Positions 45,131 through 56,479 of a stretch of DNA of 64,000 bases are shown here, in pieces. This stretch comes from Ochotona curzoniae (Eukaryota; Chordata; Mammalia; Lagomorpha; Ochotonidae), in NCBI RefSeq assembly GCF_017591425.1, contig NW_024466599.1:24900001-24964000 (forward strand), read 5' to 3'. The translations under genes were made by a program, and so were the position numbers. Below the pieces are notes generated by a model, which did not search any database, was not told where the DNA came from, and saw only the letters and a program-made list of their open reading frames with translations. The first letter of the stretch is position 1, and every line of letters begins with the position of its first letter.

Positions 45131-45764
45131 GTCTAAGAAAAAAAATTATGAAATTTACAACTTAGTTCTGTTCTATTCTTTTAAACATCTTAACTGCTAC
45201 AACACAATATTTCATTCAGGGAGCTCCTAAAATTCAGATTCCCTGTCTTGCTTTCACTAATTTCTGAAAACACAATTATGGTCTCTATCTTCTAAGAACA
45301 AATCAGTTGTTATTCACTCATTACCAATGCATCCCTTCATTCATTGCATTTAATCCCCTTAACTGTTTAGATGCTTCTTTTGGAATCTGGTCATGACCTC
45401 TTCAGGATCAAATCAATAGCTTCTTTTCAGACTCTTCTCCTTTTTATTCGTATTTCTTCCTTTCTCCTTCTGATAGCAGCTTCTTGATAACACTCTTATC
45501 TTTCATCGAGTTTCCAGCTAGAATTGTCCTGGGACCTGGTTGCTATCCAGTTTCAGACTTCCTGGATAAACAAAGGTCATTATCTTCTTTGGCCCTCCCC
45601 AAGGTAGATACTTTTTTTTCTCAGGACCTTCACATACATCAGAGCATCTGCTAGTGTCAAACTGGGCTGCTCACTTTTCTCAGAACACAGCCTCGGGTTT
45701 CAAGCTCTGGTGCCATTGCTACTTACGCTTCTCTTTCCTTACATTTTACTGGTCCGACTGTTAC
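45131..45764. other. Possible very old L2-like sequence
   Basis: CT-rich unique-looking DNA. Phrases such as CTCAGGACCTTCACATACATCAG resemble an L2 3' region, but not enough to call. No gene. Confidence 0.2.
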
Positions 45765-46375
45765 TGTGACTGAGACAGGTAGGCATAGAAAGCAGTTGAG
45801 CCACCTTTCGACAAGCATTCCCATGATCTCAGGACATAACGCTAAATAGGCTTGTGTCCTTTTGCTCTGACGATCCCCTGCTGGACAAGGCTGCAGTTCA
45901 GATGACCAAGCTTGGCTTATAGCTCATAGTATGCTTATCACAATCTTAGTTTATGCATACCAGTTGCTATAAGAATCATACAAATCATTATATACTCATT
46001 GTAATATATTGCTTTACAAAAATGACCACCTTCCACAACAGGAACCATCAGAAAATACAAGGAGTTAACAGTGGTCAGTAACTAAACTCTGGGAAACCGC
46101 CTATTCTCAGAAAAACCATCCATATTCCTCCCCTGTTAGGATGTACCCCTGCTTTTATTAAATGACCCAGGTGAGATCAAACAGAGTTCACAGTTGAGGT
46201 CAATCTCTTCTGCATTAAAATAATCCTGCCTATGGAGTGGGCATTTTTGCTTTCTCAATAAAATGCTTTCTTCTCATTTCTTACTATTCTCTAACTAACT
46301 CATAAATTTGTTCTAGAAATAAAGCCAAGGGCCAGTATACTGGGCAGTCCTCACTGACCAACCACAGTCTCACTG
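45765..46375 (+). mobile_element. Possible solo LTR (ERV1-like)
   Basis: Starts near TGAGACAGGTAGGC. It contains GGAAACCGCCTATTCTCAG, CCATATTCCTCCCCTGTTAGG, a TTTTGCTTTCTCAATAAAATGC polyA region (AATAAA at 46257-46262) and a following T/C-rich U5-like stretch. The order is that of a class I mammalian LTR. No internal genes; the ends are unproven. Confidence 0.4.
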
Positions 46376-46534
46376 TCTTCTTTTCCCCAGACCTTTCTTT
46401 CATTTTTTTCTAAATAAGAAATTTCTACTTTGTCCAATGTTCCACAAGACATGACATATTTGATGTCTTATATAAAAACTTATTTACATGCATAGGATAA
46501 AAATCACAGGGTTATACGCACCGTACACACTTAT

Positions 46535-47070
46535 AACCAAATAGGTGAAAGATTTCTACAATGAAAAGAGAGGAAGGCACAAGAAACGGAAAGGCATGCC
46601 CTGTCATGGACTGGAACAAGCCATAGTCTTAAATTATACACAATACACAAAGCAATTTACATATTTCATTCAACTCTTTTCAAATTCCCAATATTTTTAC
46701 AGGAACTGGATAAAAACACAACTAAAATTATATATGGAACCATAAAGGAACCAATTGGCCAAATGACCTTGAGCAAAAAACAAAAACAAAAGAAAAGTAG
46801 AAGGCATTACTGTATTTGACTTTAAGATATGTTATAAAGCTGAAGTAACTAAAGCAGCATGTTATTGGCATAAAAAAATGAATCTACAGACTAAGGGAAA
46901 AGATGAGAGATATTAGAATTAAATACACACATCGGCAACCAACTGATCTCTTACCAAGATTGTAAGAATATTCACTGGAAAAGTGTCTGTTAATAAATGG
47001 TTCTCAAGCATTATACTATACATATGTATAATTCCTACATATTCATTAATATTTAAAATAAAAAGCAATT
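46535..47070 (+). mobile_element. Ancient L1 ORF2 C-terminal fragment, sense
   Basis: Matches the order of L1 ORF2: GAAAGATTTCTACAATGAAAA, GCCCTGTCATGGACTGGAAC, CAAAGCAATTTACATATTTC, ATTATATATGGAACCATAAAG, GGCATTACTGTATTTGACTT, ATGTTATTGGCATAAAAAAATG. Frames are broken throughout. A short (CA)n follows at 47222-47236. Confidence 0.85.
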
Positions 47071-47239
47071 GCATAATGTGGGATCTTGCAGGTCCTTAGT
47101 AATTGTGTTTTCAATAAATTATGTACTAGATGATAAGAATATAAGAAAAGACTTCTTCACATTTTCATGTGGATAGCTTTTGTCTTTAAGGATGAAAACT
47201 AAACTTTCTTATGTGGTCAAAACACACACACACACAAAA

Positions 47240-50200
47240 CAACTACAAGATGACAGAAATAAGAGACACAGATGAGAGCAGATCTTGAGAGAAAGATATT
47301 GGCGTACCCCAAATCTAAAAATTCTGAAAGCAAGATTGGACATGTGGAAATTGATATTTACTTTTTTTTTCCATTAAGATATGAAGGGAAGAACAGGAAA
47401 GGTGCTCTCCACTTGAGAGAAAATATTTTGAGAAAATCATGTCAGCAGCAGGTGGGAATGCTGTGTTTGATTGGATGTAGAAGTGGCGATGCAAGGCCGG
47501 AAAGGTGTAAGACTGGGAAATGTTATACCTTGCAGAAGTCATTCCTGGTTATTGGACACCCAAGGGAGGGGTGTTTACAGTTGTGAGAAAACACCTATGA
47601 TGTTGCAGACACACGGGGGAGAGGAGTGCTAAATAGAAGTGGAATCTTGAGGGACAATTCCTAGCCTCACTCTCAACCCTCAGAAGGAACCAGAGGAACA
47701 GTGGCTGGGGACTGCCTATGTTTCAGTGCTTTAACTTGTGAAACCAGTTTTCCCCCTTTTTTTCAGGTGTGGGTTTCAGCTGTTGTTTTCATCTGTGTTG
47801 TGGTGCCTTAGGGGAAGTTTCCAGATAAATTTCTCCTGATGGGCTGCCAGTGGGTCAGGTTAACATCCTGCTTTATCTACTGCAGAACAGATAATACCTT
47901 TTGAAAAGCAGAAAATATTTACCTCTTGCTAAGGAGAATGGCACTTCTCCCACCTGGAACCATAGCCAGGAGCAAGAGCCAGAGAATTCTCAAGTGCACA
48001 CAGATCTAAATCTGCAGCAAGGGCATGGGATGGAAACTGCTCTCCTATGTATCCCTGGGAGCATCAATTACAAGCGTCCTGTCCTTTCAACTATAACTAG
48101 AATTGAACTTAGGTGATAGTAGTCTTCCATAAAATGAATAATAAGACTATGATGAGCATATTAAAACGTTTATTATTACACAGGAGAGATAAGAATGCAA
48201 GAAGCTCTCAGCAGATTTCAGAATCATTACGTTGTGTTTGTGTACATCTTTTGGAAATGGGGTGCGTTTATAGTAATGTGTACCCTGTGTTTGTAGGAGA
48301 TATCTTTAATTTCACAATATGCTTCCGAAGAGATATTTCTAAACATTACCGGAGGATCACTTCTTTTTCGGATTTTCAGAATCCAAGAACTGAACAAACA
48401 ATGGTTGCATTTGTTTTTGTCCTGTGCCTAAAGCATGCATTTTGTTTCTATGAGAAATGGACATTGCAGTAAGTCCGTCTAGCAGTGCTGCATTTTCACT
48501 CTGTAGAAAAGCTGCACCAACCTAATCTTAATAGCTTCTTTTTATGGAAAACAGTTCAATCATCCCTGGACTTCTCTATTTGACACATTTCTTTTCTAAT
48601 ATGAATTCGAGTTTGGAAGAAGGACCCGGGGTGAGATTTTATCTTGTTCTGCAGTGCATCTGCTCTGAACTCTGACAAGGCAATGCCTCTGTAGTTTCAG
48701 AATTGTGTACCCTCTGAAATCCCTTCTGACCTAGGAATCAAAGTTCTAGATCAACTCCTGTTCTACTAAACAGTGTTACCGTGATGATTCTATGTCATAA
48801 ATAACAGCTCTGTGATGTCAAATGCTAACTTAATAATGTTTTATTTATAGAAGAGTCGTGTACTTGCTAGAGCTAACTGAGGCAGTTTCTCATTTTCTTG
48901 TTATCAGAAATTAGAAAGCACAAAGAAATAGTCAGAATCTGCTTAAGCACCACTGCCAGAAAGAAGCTCGTTAAGTGGAATCATTTAAGTGCCCCACAAA
49001 GAAAATGACCTCAAAGAAAAGATAGGCAGGAAGAATAAAGACCAACAGTCACAGTATAATCTGCTTCTTAGTACATTTGTCTAAACATAAAATCACAGAT
49101 AACAGTGAAAGGGAAGTTGACCTTTCATAGTAAACAGTTAAAAATTAGAATACAGAGTTTTAAGTTGACATTATGCCTTCCACTCTCAGGTATTCGATTC
49201 CAAATAGCGTCATCCAAGGACATGTTTGGAGAGCGAGGTTTATGAAATTGACCATTTCAGTTAGTGGTGGCTGATAATAGAACTCAGGATGGATCGCGGG
49301 ACAAATGTGGTTCCGAATGAACTGGGTTGCTGTCACTGCAGGTGAGAACATAGTCCCTTAGGTATGTGGAAGAAAGCTCAGCGTCAACCTATGCATACAG
49401 GATGGAAGAAAGCTGCAAAATAACCCACGGCAAGAGCAAATCAAAAGGGCACAAAATGTTGCCGTGATTCCTGGATTTAAAGTTGCAGTTCTTTCTTTGG
49501 GATTTTCTTGAGTGTTGCCCACCAAAACCTTTGGACTTTTGTTACTGGATATGTCTGATTCCTTGTTAGAGTAAAGCTGCTTAGAGGTTTAGCTACTGTC
49601 ACTTTATGTTTTTATTCACAATACTATGCTGAGTAGATTGCAGGTTAACAATGAATTGTATATTCCTTTAGGATGGAATTAAAAACTTCCTATCAAGCCT
49701 TTAAAGCATGCTTCTTCACGTACTTTCATTTGTGTCATTTTAGCCATCATTACTTCCATGGAGAACAATCCTGTACTGTATAGTAAATGCCTAATTATAT
49801 CTTTAATGTTATCACTCTGATATCTAAAATAATACCACCTCTGGCTGCTGAAATATTTTAAACGATCTAATGGAGTTTCTTTCGTGGTAAGTATTATTAG
49901 CAAATATCTATAAGTGAGACGCCCCTCCTCCTGGACCCATTTGTAAGATGTACTTTCCCTATACTTTGCAGGCAGGCAGGCATGTGACATGCCATAAACA
50001 TGAACTGTAGGACATAGTCTATTCAAAAGCATCTCATCGTCAGTGCTCAACTTTGCCATTGCCCTCTCTTCTCTGTTAGGAGAAGCACTTCTTGGCAAAG
50101 ACTTGCAACTGTGAGCCATTTCATAAAGGCTTGGTCCCTGGAAGGACAGCTGAGCCCTTCAGCCAGTGGACTTGAAGTCCCTAAAATCTGGAGGCTAAAA

Positions 50201-51160
50201 TTTTACTAGTACTCCTGAATAGAATTATGACTTCATATTAAACTTTGAAGTTCTTGAGGCAAGTGTTCTTGCAGGGATTTTGTGCAAGGAAAATACAGAG
50301 AGAATGAAAGAGAGAGAATATTATTGAATCATATAATTGTCTGTGACTAATGGACACTCATCACATTTTTTCTTATGGGCTGCAAAATCATTCTTAGGTT
50401 TTATTCTTCTGTCTCCACTTGTTCTTGATACTGTGAAGTCAGCCTGACCCATAGTAAGGTAAATTATACAGTTCTTCATTTCCTGAGCTGCTACTTTAGG
50501 ATATTATATCATTGCATAATGGGGTACGTGAGAAACCAATCGCACGAGGTGCCTGTAGTAATCTATGCATTTAAAAGGAACGATCAAGGCAGAATCGAGT
50601 TCATTTTCTATAAAAATGTCACATATAGCTACTGTGGGAGAAAAAACCGATTTCTGACCGACATTTTAAGGACAAAAAGCTGCAGGTGCAAATAATCTGA
50701 ATGGTAAATGTGCTTCTACGCTCATCCTGCAGGTACACTTTACAAATTCAGTCCTAAATAATCCATTAGTACTGTTTTTCTAACTCTTTTTTAGCTCAAG
50801 TGGACGCCAGCAATCCTTGCATAACAGTTTGGGTGACAGCCAATGCACCTGCATTCCTGCTGTTTTCTTTTCCTCCAGTTCTGCACAGCTCAGGATTCCT
50901 TACAGGGGTTAAGTTGAGGATTTCTCAAGCTACTTCCATTCATCTAAAGATGCTCACTGGGGCTTCTGTGGCTCAACGTTTAATCCCTAATTCCCAACTA
51001 TAAATGTACATCTCCTAATTTAGATGCCCTAGTCACTGTAATTTGCCAGATATGAATAAAAAATTCACAAAGGAAAATCAGAAAAGTTAAATTAAGTTTT
51101 AAACTCTACATTGCATTCTTATTTGCTATGAAATCTAAGCTTTTAAAAAATTATCTATGG
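47240..51160. other. Longest repeat-poor interval in the window
   Basis: About 3.9 kb with no SINE, L1 or LTR that I recognise. Mid-GC patches occur at 47440-48060. A 146-codon minus-strand frame spans 49679-50119 and an open 63-codon one 49160-49351; neither resembles a family I know. The frame at 48113-48472 (+) is unconvincing. The interval could hold old unique sequence or conserved non-coding DNA. Confidence 0.35.
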
Positions 51161-51478
51161 GGCCTGGCGCCATGGCCTAGCAGCTAAACTTCTCACCTTG
51201 AACGTACCAGGATCCCATATGGGCACCAGTTCTAATCCAGGCACCTCCACTTCCCATCCAGCTCCTTGTTTGTGGCCTGGGAAAGCAGTCCAGGATGGCC
51301 CAAAGCCTTGGGAACCTGCATCTGTGTGGGAGACCTGCAGGTTTCTGGCCCCTGGCTTCAGATTGGCACAGCACTGGCCATTGTGGTCACTTGGGGAGTG
51401 AATCATTGGATGGAAGATCTTCCTCTGTCTCTCCTCCTCTCTGTATATCTGACTTTGCAATAAAAAATTAATAAATCT
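51161..51478 (+). mobile_element. C-SINE, sense, young class
   Basis: GGGGCCTGGCGCCATGGCCTAGCAGC head close to consensus, CAGGATCCCATATGGGCACCAG, TCTCTGTATATCTGACTTTGC, AATAAAAAATTAATAAATC tail. No clear target-site duplication seen. Confidence 0.94.
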
Positions 51479-52265
51479 TAGAAAAGGTCACTTTTTTTGA
51501 TCTGAGAAGTATAATTACATCTGAAGAATATATTTTGTCTGAGGTGCCAGAGTTTACTAATTTCACAATTCTTTTAATGGATTAAAAAGAAAATTATCTA
51601 TTTGTATAGATCTAACAGGTTTCTTGTTAAGCACAATATTAGGTAAATCAAAACCAAATGTTGATATGTGGTTATATAATTTGTTATGTCACAGTTTATA
51701 TTTTAGAAACAGTAACTATATTTGCATTTTCAATATATATTTGAAATACGATATAAGTAGAAAAAAATTAAATTCCACTGACTAGCATACATTATATGGA
51801 TGTGTACACTAGAATTTAAAACTGTAATTAAAGGTTAAGTTTATTTGAATCTATGCTGTAGCAATTTCAAATGTGTGTTAAGTCCTTAGTTCATTTTAAT
51901 TTCAGTATTAACAGCTCACAAGCTAAGAATTGTGATGGAATTCTTTTACTACAGGAGTTTATGCGAGAAAGTAATTTGAATTGACTTTAAAAGCAAGCCA
52001 TTGGATATATACAACCACAGCTTTATTCCAGGAGTTGTATTTAGATTTCAAATGGTACCTTGTTATCTTTCAGAGGTTAGGTTTCTCTTTTCTGCAAAGC
52101 ATATATATACATATATAGACCTTCTAAATGTACAAAATAAAGGTTGACTTACTTGCATTCGATTGCTTTAAATTTTATAAAAAAAAAAAAGGTGTCTATT
52201 TTGCATTCTATCTGTTATGAAAGGAAGATCACAAAGAATACCAGCATTAATTTTCTCTTTGAAAG
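51479..52265. other. No recognised feature
   Basis: Strongly AT-rich sequence, including alternating ATATATAC runs at about 52100-52120 and an A12 run at about 52179-52190. Confidence 0.4.
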
Positions 52266-52427
52266 AAAAAAGGCACTCACCGACACCATCCCTTTCATGT
52301 CCCCCCACGGTGCTAGTCAGTACAACAACCCTTCCTACACGGAAGACAGCTGCCACTCACAGGAAGACATTGGCCATCAAAGCTGCTGCTCCTGCTGCAG
52401 AATCCTTGACTCACAACAAGAGTATGG
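52266..52427 (+). other. Exon-like GC-rich segment
   Basis: A 162-base GC-rich island in AT-rich DNA. It follows TTTTCTCTTTGAAAG (acceptor-like) and ends at ATGG|GTGAGT, a near-perfect splice donor. Two of three forward frames stay open: one reads DTIPFMSPHGASQYNNPSYT..., the other Ser/Thr/Pro/Ala-rich. The minus strand also has a donor-like CG|GTGAGTG at its left edge, so orientation is not settled. I do not recognise the product. Confidence 0.25.
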
Positions 52428-53041
52428 GTGAGTTTGTAAGCTCTTTCAGTGAGCTCGGCTGAAACAAGTGAGACACGTACAAGAATTACAGGAGGCATAA
52501 ATGAAAAGCATGGAGGAAGTCAGTGCTGGTCCGTGTGCTAGTTCACTTCAAATGGTGTTTCACAGAGTTGATATCGGGTGAAGGCGAACACGGATGAACC
52601 ATGTAGATTCTTTCTTGAACTGAAGTCAAGGTCAAGAGTACAGAGTGGCCCCTGTTGCCCCATGTCTGGATTTTTAATATTAGTGTTTTCTAATCTTTCT
52701 GTATTCACCTATGTTGTGCAAAGATTTTATGTAAATTTCTTTGGGTGATTCGGGAAAATACTAAACTCTACTATTTTGTGTTTGGCTAAGTATGTTTTGT
52801 ATCTGGCATGAATAAGGAAGCTAAGGAATTCCAGCCCTAAAGTAATTGCAGCCTTGCTTTGGACAGAATTACTTAACCTCTTAACATGAATGTATTGCAC
52901 AGAATTAAGTCTCTGATGGACTTCATGTGGCAGTGTTTTACTCTGGCCTGCAGAAATCATAATCTGACTCAGCAAACATGAACTACTGATGAGGCAGGAA
53001 TAAATGCATAAACAATCCCTTTAGAAAATTTTATTCTTTTT
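52428..53041. other. No recognised feature
   Basis: Unique-looking sequence; the 82-codon minus frame at 52727-52975 has no motif. Confidence 0.35.
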
Positions 53042-53125
53042 GAAGATTGAAGGTATTTTGTGTGCGTGTGTGTGTGTGTGTGTGAAGATTGAAGGTGATT
53101 GTGTGTTTTGTGTGTTTGTGTGTGT
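53042..53125. repeat. Compound (TG)n with duplicated flank
   Basis: GAAGATTGAAGGT occurs at 53042 and again at 53084, on either side of a TG tract of about 13 units. A second impure TG tract follows the second copy. Confidence 0.92.
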
Positions 53126-53431
53126 AACTGATCCAAGGAAAAGAAAACCTGACAGTCAGAATTTAAACAGAAGTCATCAGATTGAATGTGAGTAGAATTC
53201 ATGTGTGGTACATTTTCACAAATATGTATGACAAGTAGAGAATGCGGCTTTATAATCTTCAGAGAGAGATGGATACTGGACAGCATGGTATATTGGCTAC
53301 ATGATTTTCTAACTCCTCCGAAGTTAGTATTTACTTGTAAAGTTCTTGATTCTGATCATAGCTATATGTGGCTTCCTTTAGCAAATATGACATGAGAAAG
53401 CATCACACACAAAAAAACTATAAAAATCATT
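53126..53431. other. No recognised feature
   Basis: Unique-looking sequence with no coding signal. Confidence 0.35.
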
Positions 53432-53790
53432 TAAGGGGCAGGTACTATGGCACAGCGGGTCAAACGGCTGGGACACCTGCAGCCCAACCCAGAGTGCCTG
53501 GTTTGAGTCTGTTTCTCATCCAGCTTCCTGCTGATACACATTCTGGGCCAGGGCCAGCTGGGAGGTGGTGGAGGTGGTGGTGTCTATGTGAGACATGGAG
53601 GGAATTTTTAAGTCTTGGCTACATTCTAGCCTAACCCCAGAATGGAGAGGAGGCAAGCAGGTACAAGAATTTCTCTCTTTCTCTCTCTCTTTGTTTTTCT
53701 CTCTCTGTCTCTCCCTCTCTCTCTATCATCTTTACCTCTCTTGGTCTGTCTTTCAAATAAGTAAGTACAAGTACAACTTTTCAAAAAAGA
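53432..53790 (+). mobile_element. C-SINE, sense, older class
   Basis: Head GGGGCAGGTACTATGGCACAGCGGG, then GAGTGCCTGGTTTGAGTC, CATCCAGCTTCCTGCTGATAC, an internal GGTGGTGGAGGTGG repeat and a long CT-rich tail ending CTTTCAAATAAGTAAG. Confidence 0.85.
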
Positions 53791-55041
53791 AATTGTTTAC
53801 TACTTGGGCTTTCCTTCTCTGGATACTGTTTGTAATTGTGAGGTTACTGGTATGGAAGGCTATCATAGGATAGCATGAGAAGCAATAATAGCATGGGCAA
53901 TGTGCACCCATCAGTGACCTTGCCAGCTGTCACACATGGAAGTGAGGTCATTCTAGAATATCTTCTTCAACTGAACTGCCAAATGGCTACAAACTACTCA
54001 AGATCAGAAGCAAGTTATACCTAAATAATAGCATTTAAACAGCCAAATCTTAAGTGACTTGTTATGCAAACCATGGTAATTTAACAGAAATGGTGTAAGC
54101 ATTCATATAACATTAAAATTCAAAAACCAAATACTGTTTTTGGAAACCCTGTTATCTTCAGAAGATACAACAAGTTAGGTTGTGAGGAAGGAATAACTGG
54201 TGAAGTAAACCTCTATTCAGAAGTAGTTGTCAGCTCCATCTTCTATATCCATTCAGGTAAGTTGGAAGTGAGTATTTGGAATGCAGTACAAAGAAGGATT
54301 CTAAAATCAACCTTGTAAGTCAGGAAGGAATGAGCAATAAAGCACCAGGTGTCAGTCTCGAGAGGTAACTAGAGTCAATTCTAATAGAATATCATCATTT
54401 ATATAGCAGAGCGTTTAAAATCTTCCTCTAGTGCCTAAGGTAAATTCAGAGATAATATAACATCCCTACAAGTATAATTAAAAAGCTATTAGTTGAATGG
54501 CCTGATTTAAATATAAATGAAAATAAAAGGGAAGTAATTTATAATAATAATAATAAAAGCTCATTGGATGCCTTATTTTTGACTGCACTCCACTGTGATT
54601 CACAGAGGAGAGGGTCAGAATGTAGATTACCACTGCCACCCGAGCTACATGTGCAGCACCGCTGGGCTCCACACCTTGAAGGCCATGACCAACTCGCAGT
54701 AGGTTGCTTCCTGGAACATTCACTGTATATGAAATCACAAAGAACTGTTGGTGATTACACAAAATATAGTGTTAGGTTCTATTTGTAAATGAACAAGGAA
54801 GGTGTTGTCCTTCATTCACGTAAGTATTAATCAAGTCATTTAACAGTGGCATATTTGAAATTCTGCTTACTGTGTGGTAATATATCCTTCAAGATGGAGA
54901 GCTTAGAAAGATAATAAGAGCTAGCAAGTTTTGATAAAATTGAATGTCACATGACCCATCATAGGGAAAAACAGCTTGTTAAAAAGCAAAATGATACTTA
55001 TTTATTTTCCAATCAAAATTCATATACCACTATTCTATTTT
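53791..55041. other. No recognised feature
   Basis: AT-rich, with (TAA)n at 54541-54556 and a slightly GC-richer patch at 54590-54710 (CACCCGAGCTACATGTGCAGCACC) with no supported gene. Confidence 0.35.
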
Positions 55042-55334
55042 TTATATATTCATGATATATTTATTTGTATTTGACAGAGCAAGCATTCTTCATAGTTATC
55101 CACTGGTTCAGTGCCCAGGCAGCCGCAATGATCCAAAGTCAAGAGCCAGGAGCTTGTTCCATCTCTCCCATGAGGGTGCAGGGTCCCAAGGGTTTGGGCC
55201 ATCCTCTGCTGCTTTCCTAGGCCACAAGCAGAGAGCTGGGTGGGAAGTAAAGGAGCCAGGACATAAATGGGGCTCATATGGGATCCCGGCACCTGGAGGT
55301 GGCTGATGAGTTCATCAAGCCATCATACCGGGCT
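55042..55334 (-). mobile_element. C-SINE, antisense
   Basis: ATATATTTATTTGTATTTGACAG, TATCCACTGGTTCAGTGCCC, GTCAAGAGCCAGGAGCTTG, GGTGCAGGGTCCCAAGGG, GGCTCATATGGGATCCCGGC and the reversed head CATCATACCGGGCTC. Confidence 0.9.
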
Positions 55335-55998
55335 CAATTTTTATTTTTTCTCAAAGCCATCTCATAAGGTAAAATTTGTTAAATTAATGTTCCATATTAC
55401 CATCAAAATATATTACAATTTTATCATTTCACTAAATGAAAAAATTCGAAACTAACAATGTAATCCCATCTGTTTTAATAGAAAGCTATTCCTACTTCTC
55501 CAATGATTTGATGCTGAATTGTGTAAATATCTAAGAAGCAACAAAAATCCTTGTTTGTTTTTTTCAAGTACTTACTAATACTGTGTTCCCCTTTGGGCTT
55601 GCTTTATTTTTTCCTTGAATAAATAATATTACCTTTTTAGAGACAAAATAGTTGAGTAGTTGCTGTTGTGCTATTATGAAACTATTTGGGCCAGATTAAA
55701 ATATCTGGTTACAGGTGATTAGATTTATCAACTTTCATATTGCTAATGTCATGTCTGGATCATACCTGGAAGATGTTACATTGTCAGTGAAAAACTGCTG
55801 TGTGTGTGCATATACATATACATGTATTTTATATGTGTGTATATATATTCATTTATTTTGCTATGACAATTTAAAAATATCCTCACATATGTCTCTGAAG
55901 CAGAATACCTAAGGATGGAAACTGGTTGAAACATGTACATGTAGCAGAACAACATGTAGCAGAAAAGAAGAACTGATCTACAATAATGTACAAGAGAG
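55335..55998. other. AT-rich, with alternating TG/TA tract
   Basis: No gene. A purine-pyrimidine alternating stretch (TGTGTGTGCATATACATATACATG, GTGTGTATATATATTC) occupies about 55799-55850. Confidence 0.5.
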
Positions 55999-56348
55999 TC
56001 ATTAATTTTTTCTAAGGATTTAATTATTTTTATTGAAAAGGCAGATTCACAGAGAGACACAGAGAGGAAGATCCTCTGTCCCCTGGCTCCTTCCTCAAGT
56101 GGCAGAATGGCTAAAGCTGAGTCTACAAAGACAGGAGCCAAGAGCTTCTTCCAGGTCTCCAACGTGGGTGGGTGCAGGGTCCCAAGGTTGGGCCATCTTC
56201 CACTGCTTTCCCAGGCCACAAGCAGGGAGCTGGATGGGGAGTAGAGCACCTGAGACACACACCAGCTCCCATATGGGGTCACAGTATATATTCAAGGTGT
56301 GGACCTTGCCACTGGGGCCACCACGCCAGACCAATGTTCATTGATTTT
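55999..56348 (-). mobile_element. C-SINE with target-site duplication
   Basis: Full-length antisense copy at 56011-56332, flanked by TCATTAATTTTT (left) and TCATTGATTTT (right). GTGGGTGGGTGCAGGG has a 4-base duplication. The 168- and 122-codon frames running through it on either strand are SINE read-through. Confidence 0.9.
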
Positions 56349-56351
56349 AGT

Positions 56352-56455
56352 AAGTTATTTGTTTATTTAGTTTTATTGAAAAGTAGAAAGAGAGGGAGAT
56401 GGAGAGAGAGAGAGAGAGAGAGAGAGATATTTCATTTTCTGATTCACTTTCCAAC
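56352..56455 (-). mobile_element. C-SINE 3' fragment with (GA)n expansion
   Basis: Reversed tail of a C-SINE (TTTATTTAGTTTTATTG, GTAGAAAGAGAGGGAG), an expanded (GA)n of about 12 units at 56402-56426, then TTTCATTTTCTGATTCACTTTCC, after which SINE homology ends. Confidence 0.78.
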
Positions 56456-56479
56456 ACGCAGAATTATGGAAGATGTTTA

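Noticed and set aside
48113..48472. 119-codon open frame (+)
   Set aside because: No motif, no splice context, composition typical of random AT-rich DNA.
55776..56282. 168-codon open frame (-)
   Set aside because: About half of it is the C-SINE at 56011-56332; the remainder is AT-rich tract with TATA/TGTG repeats.
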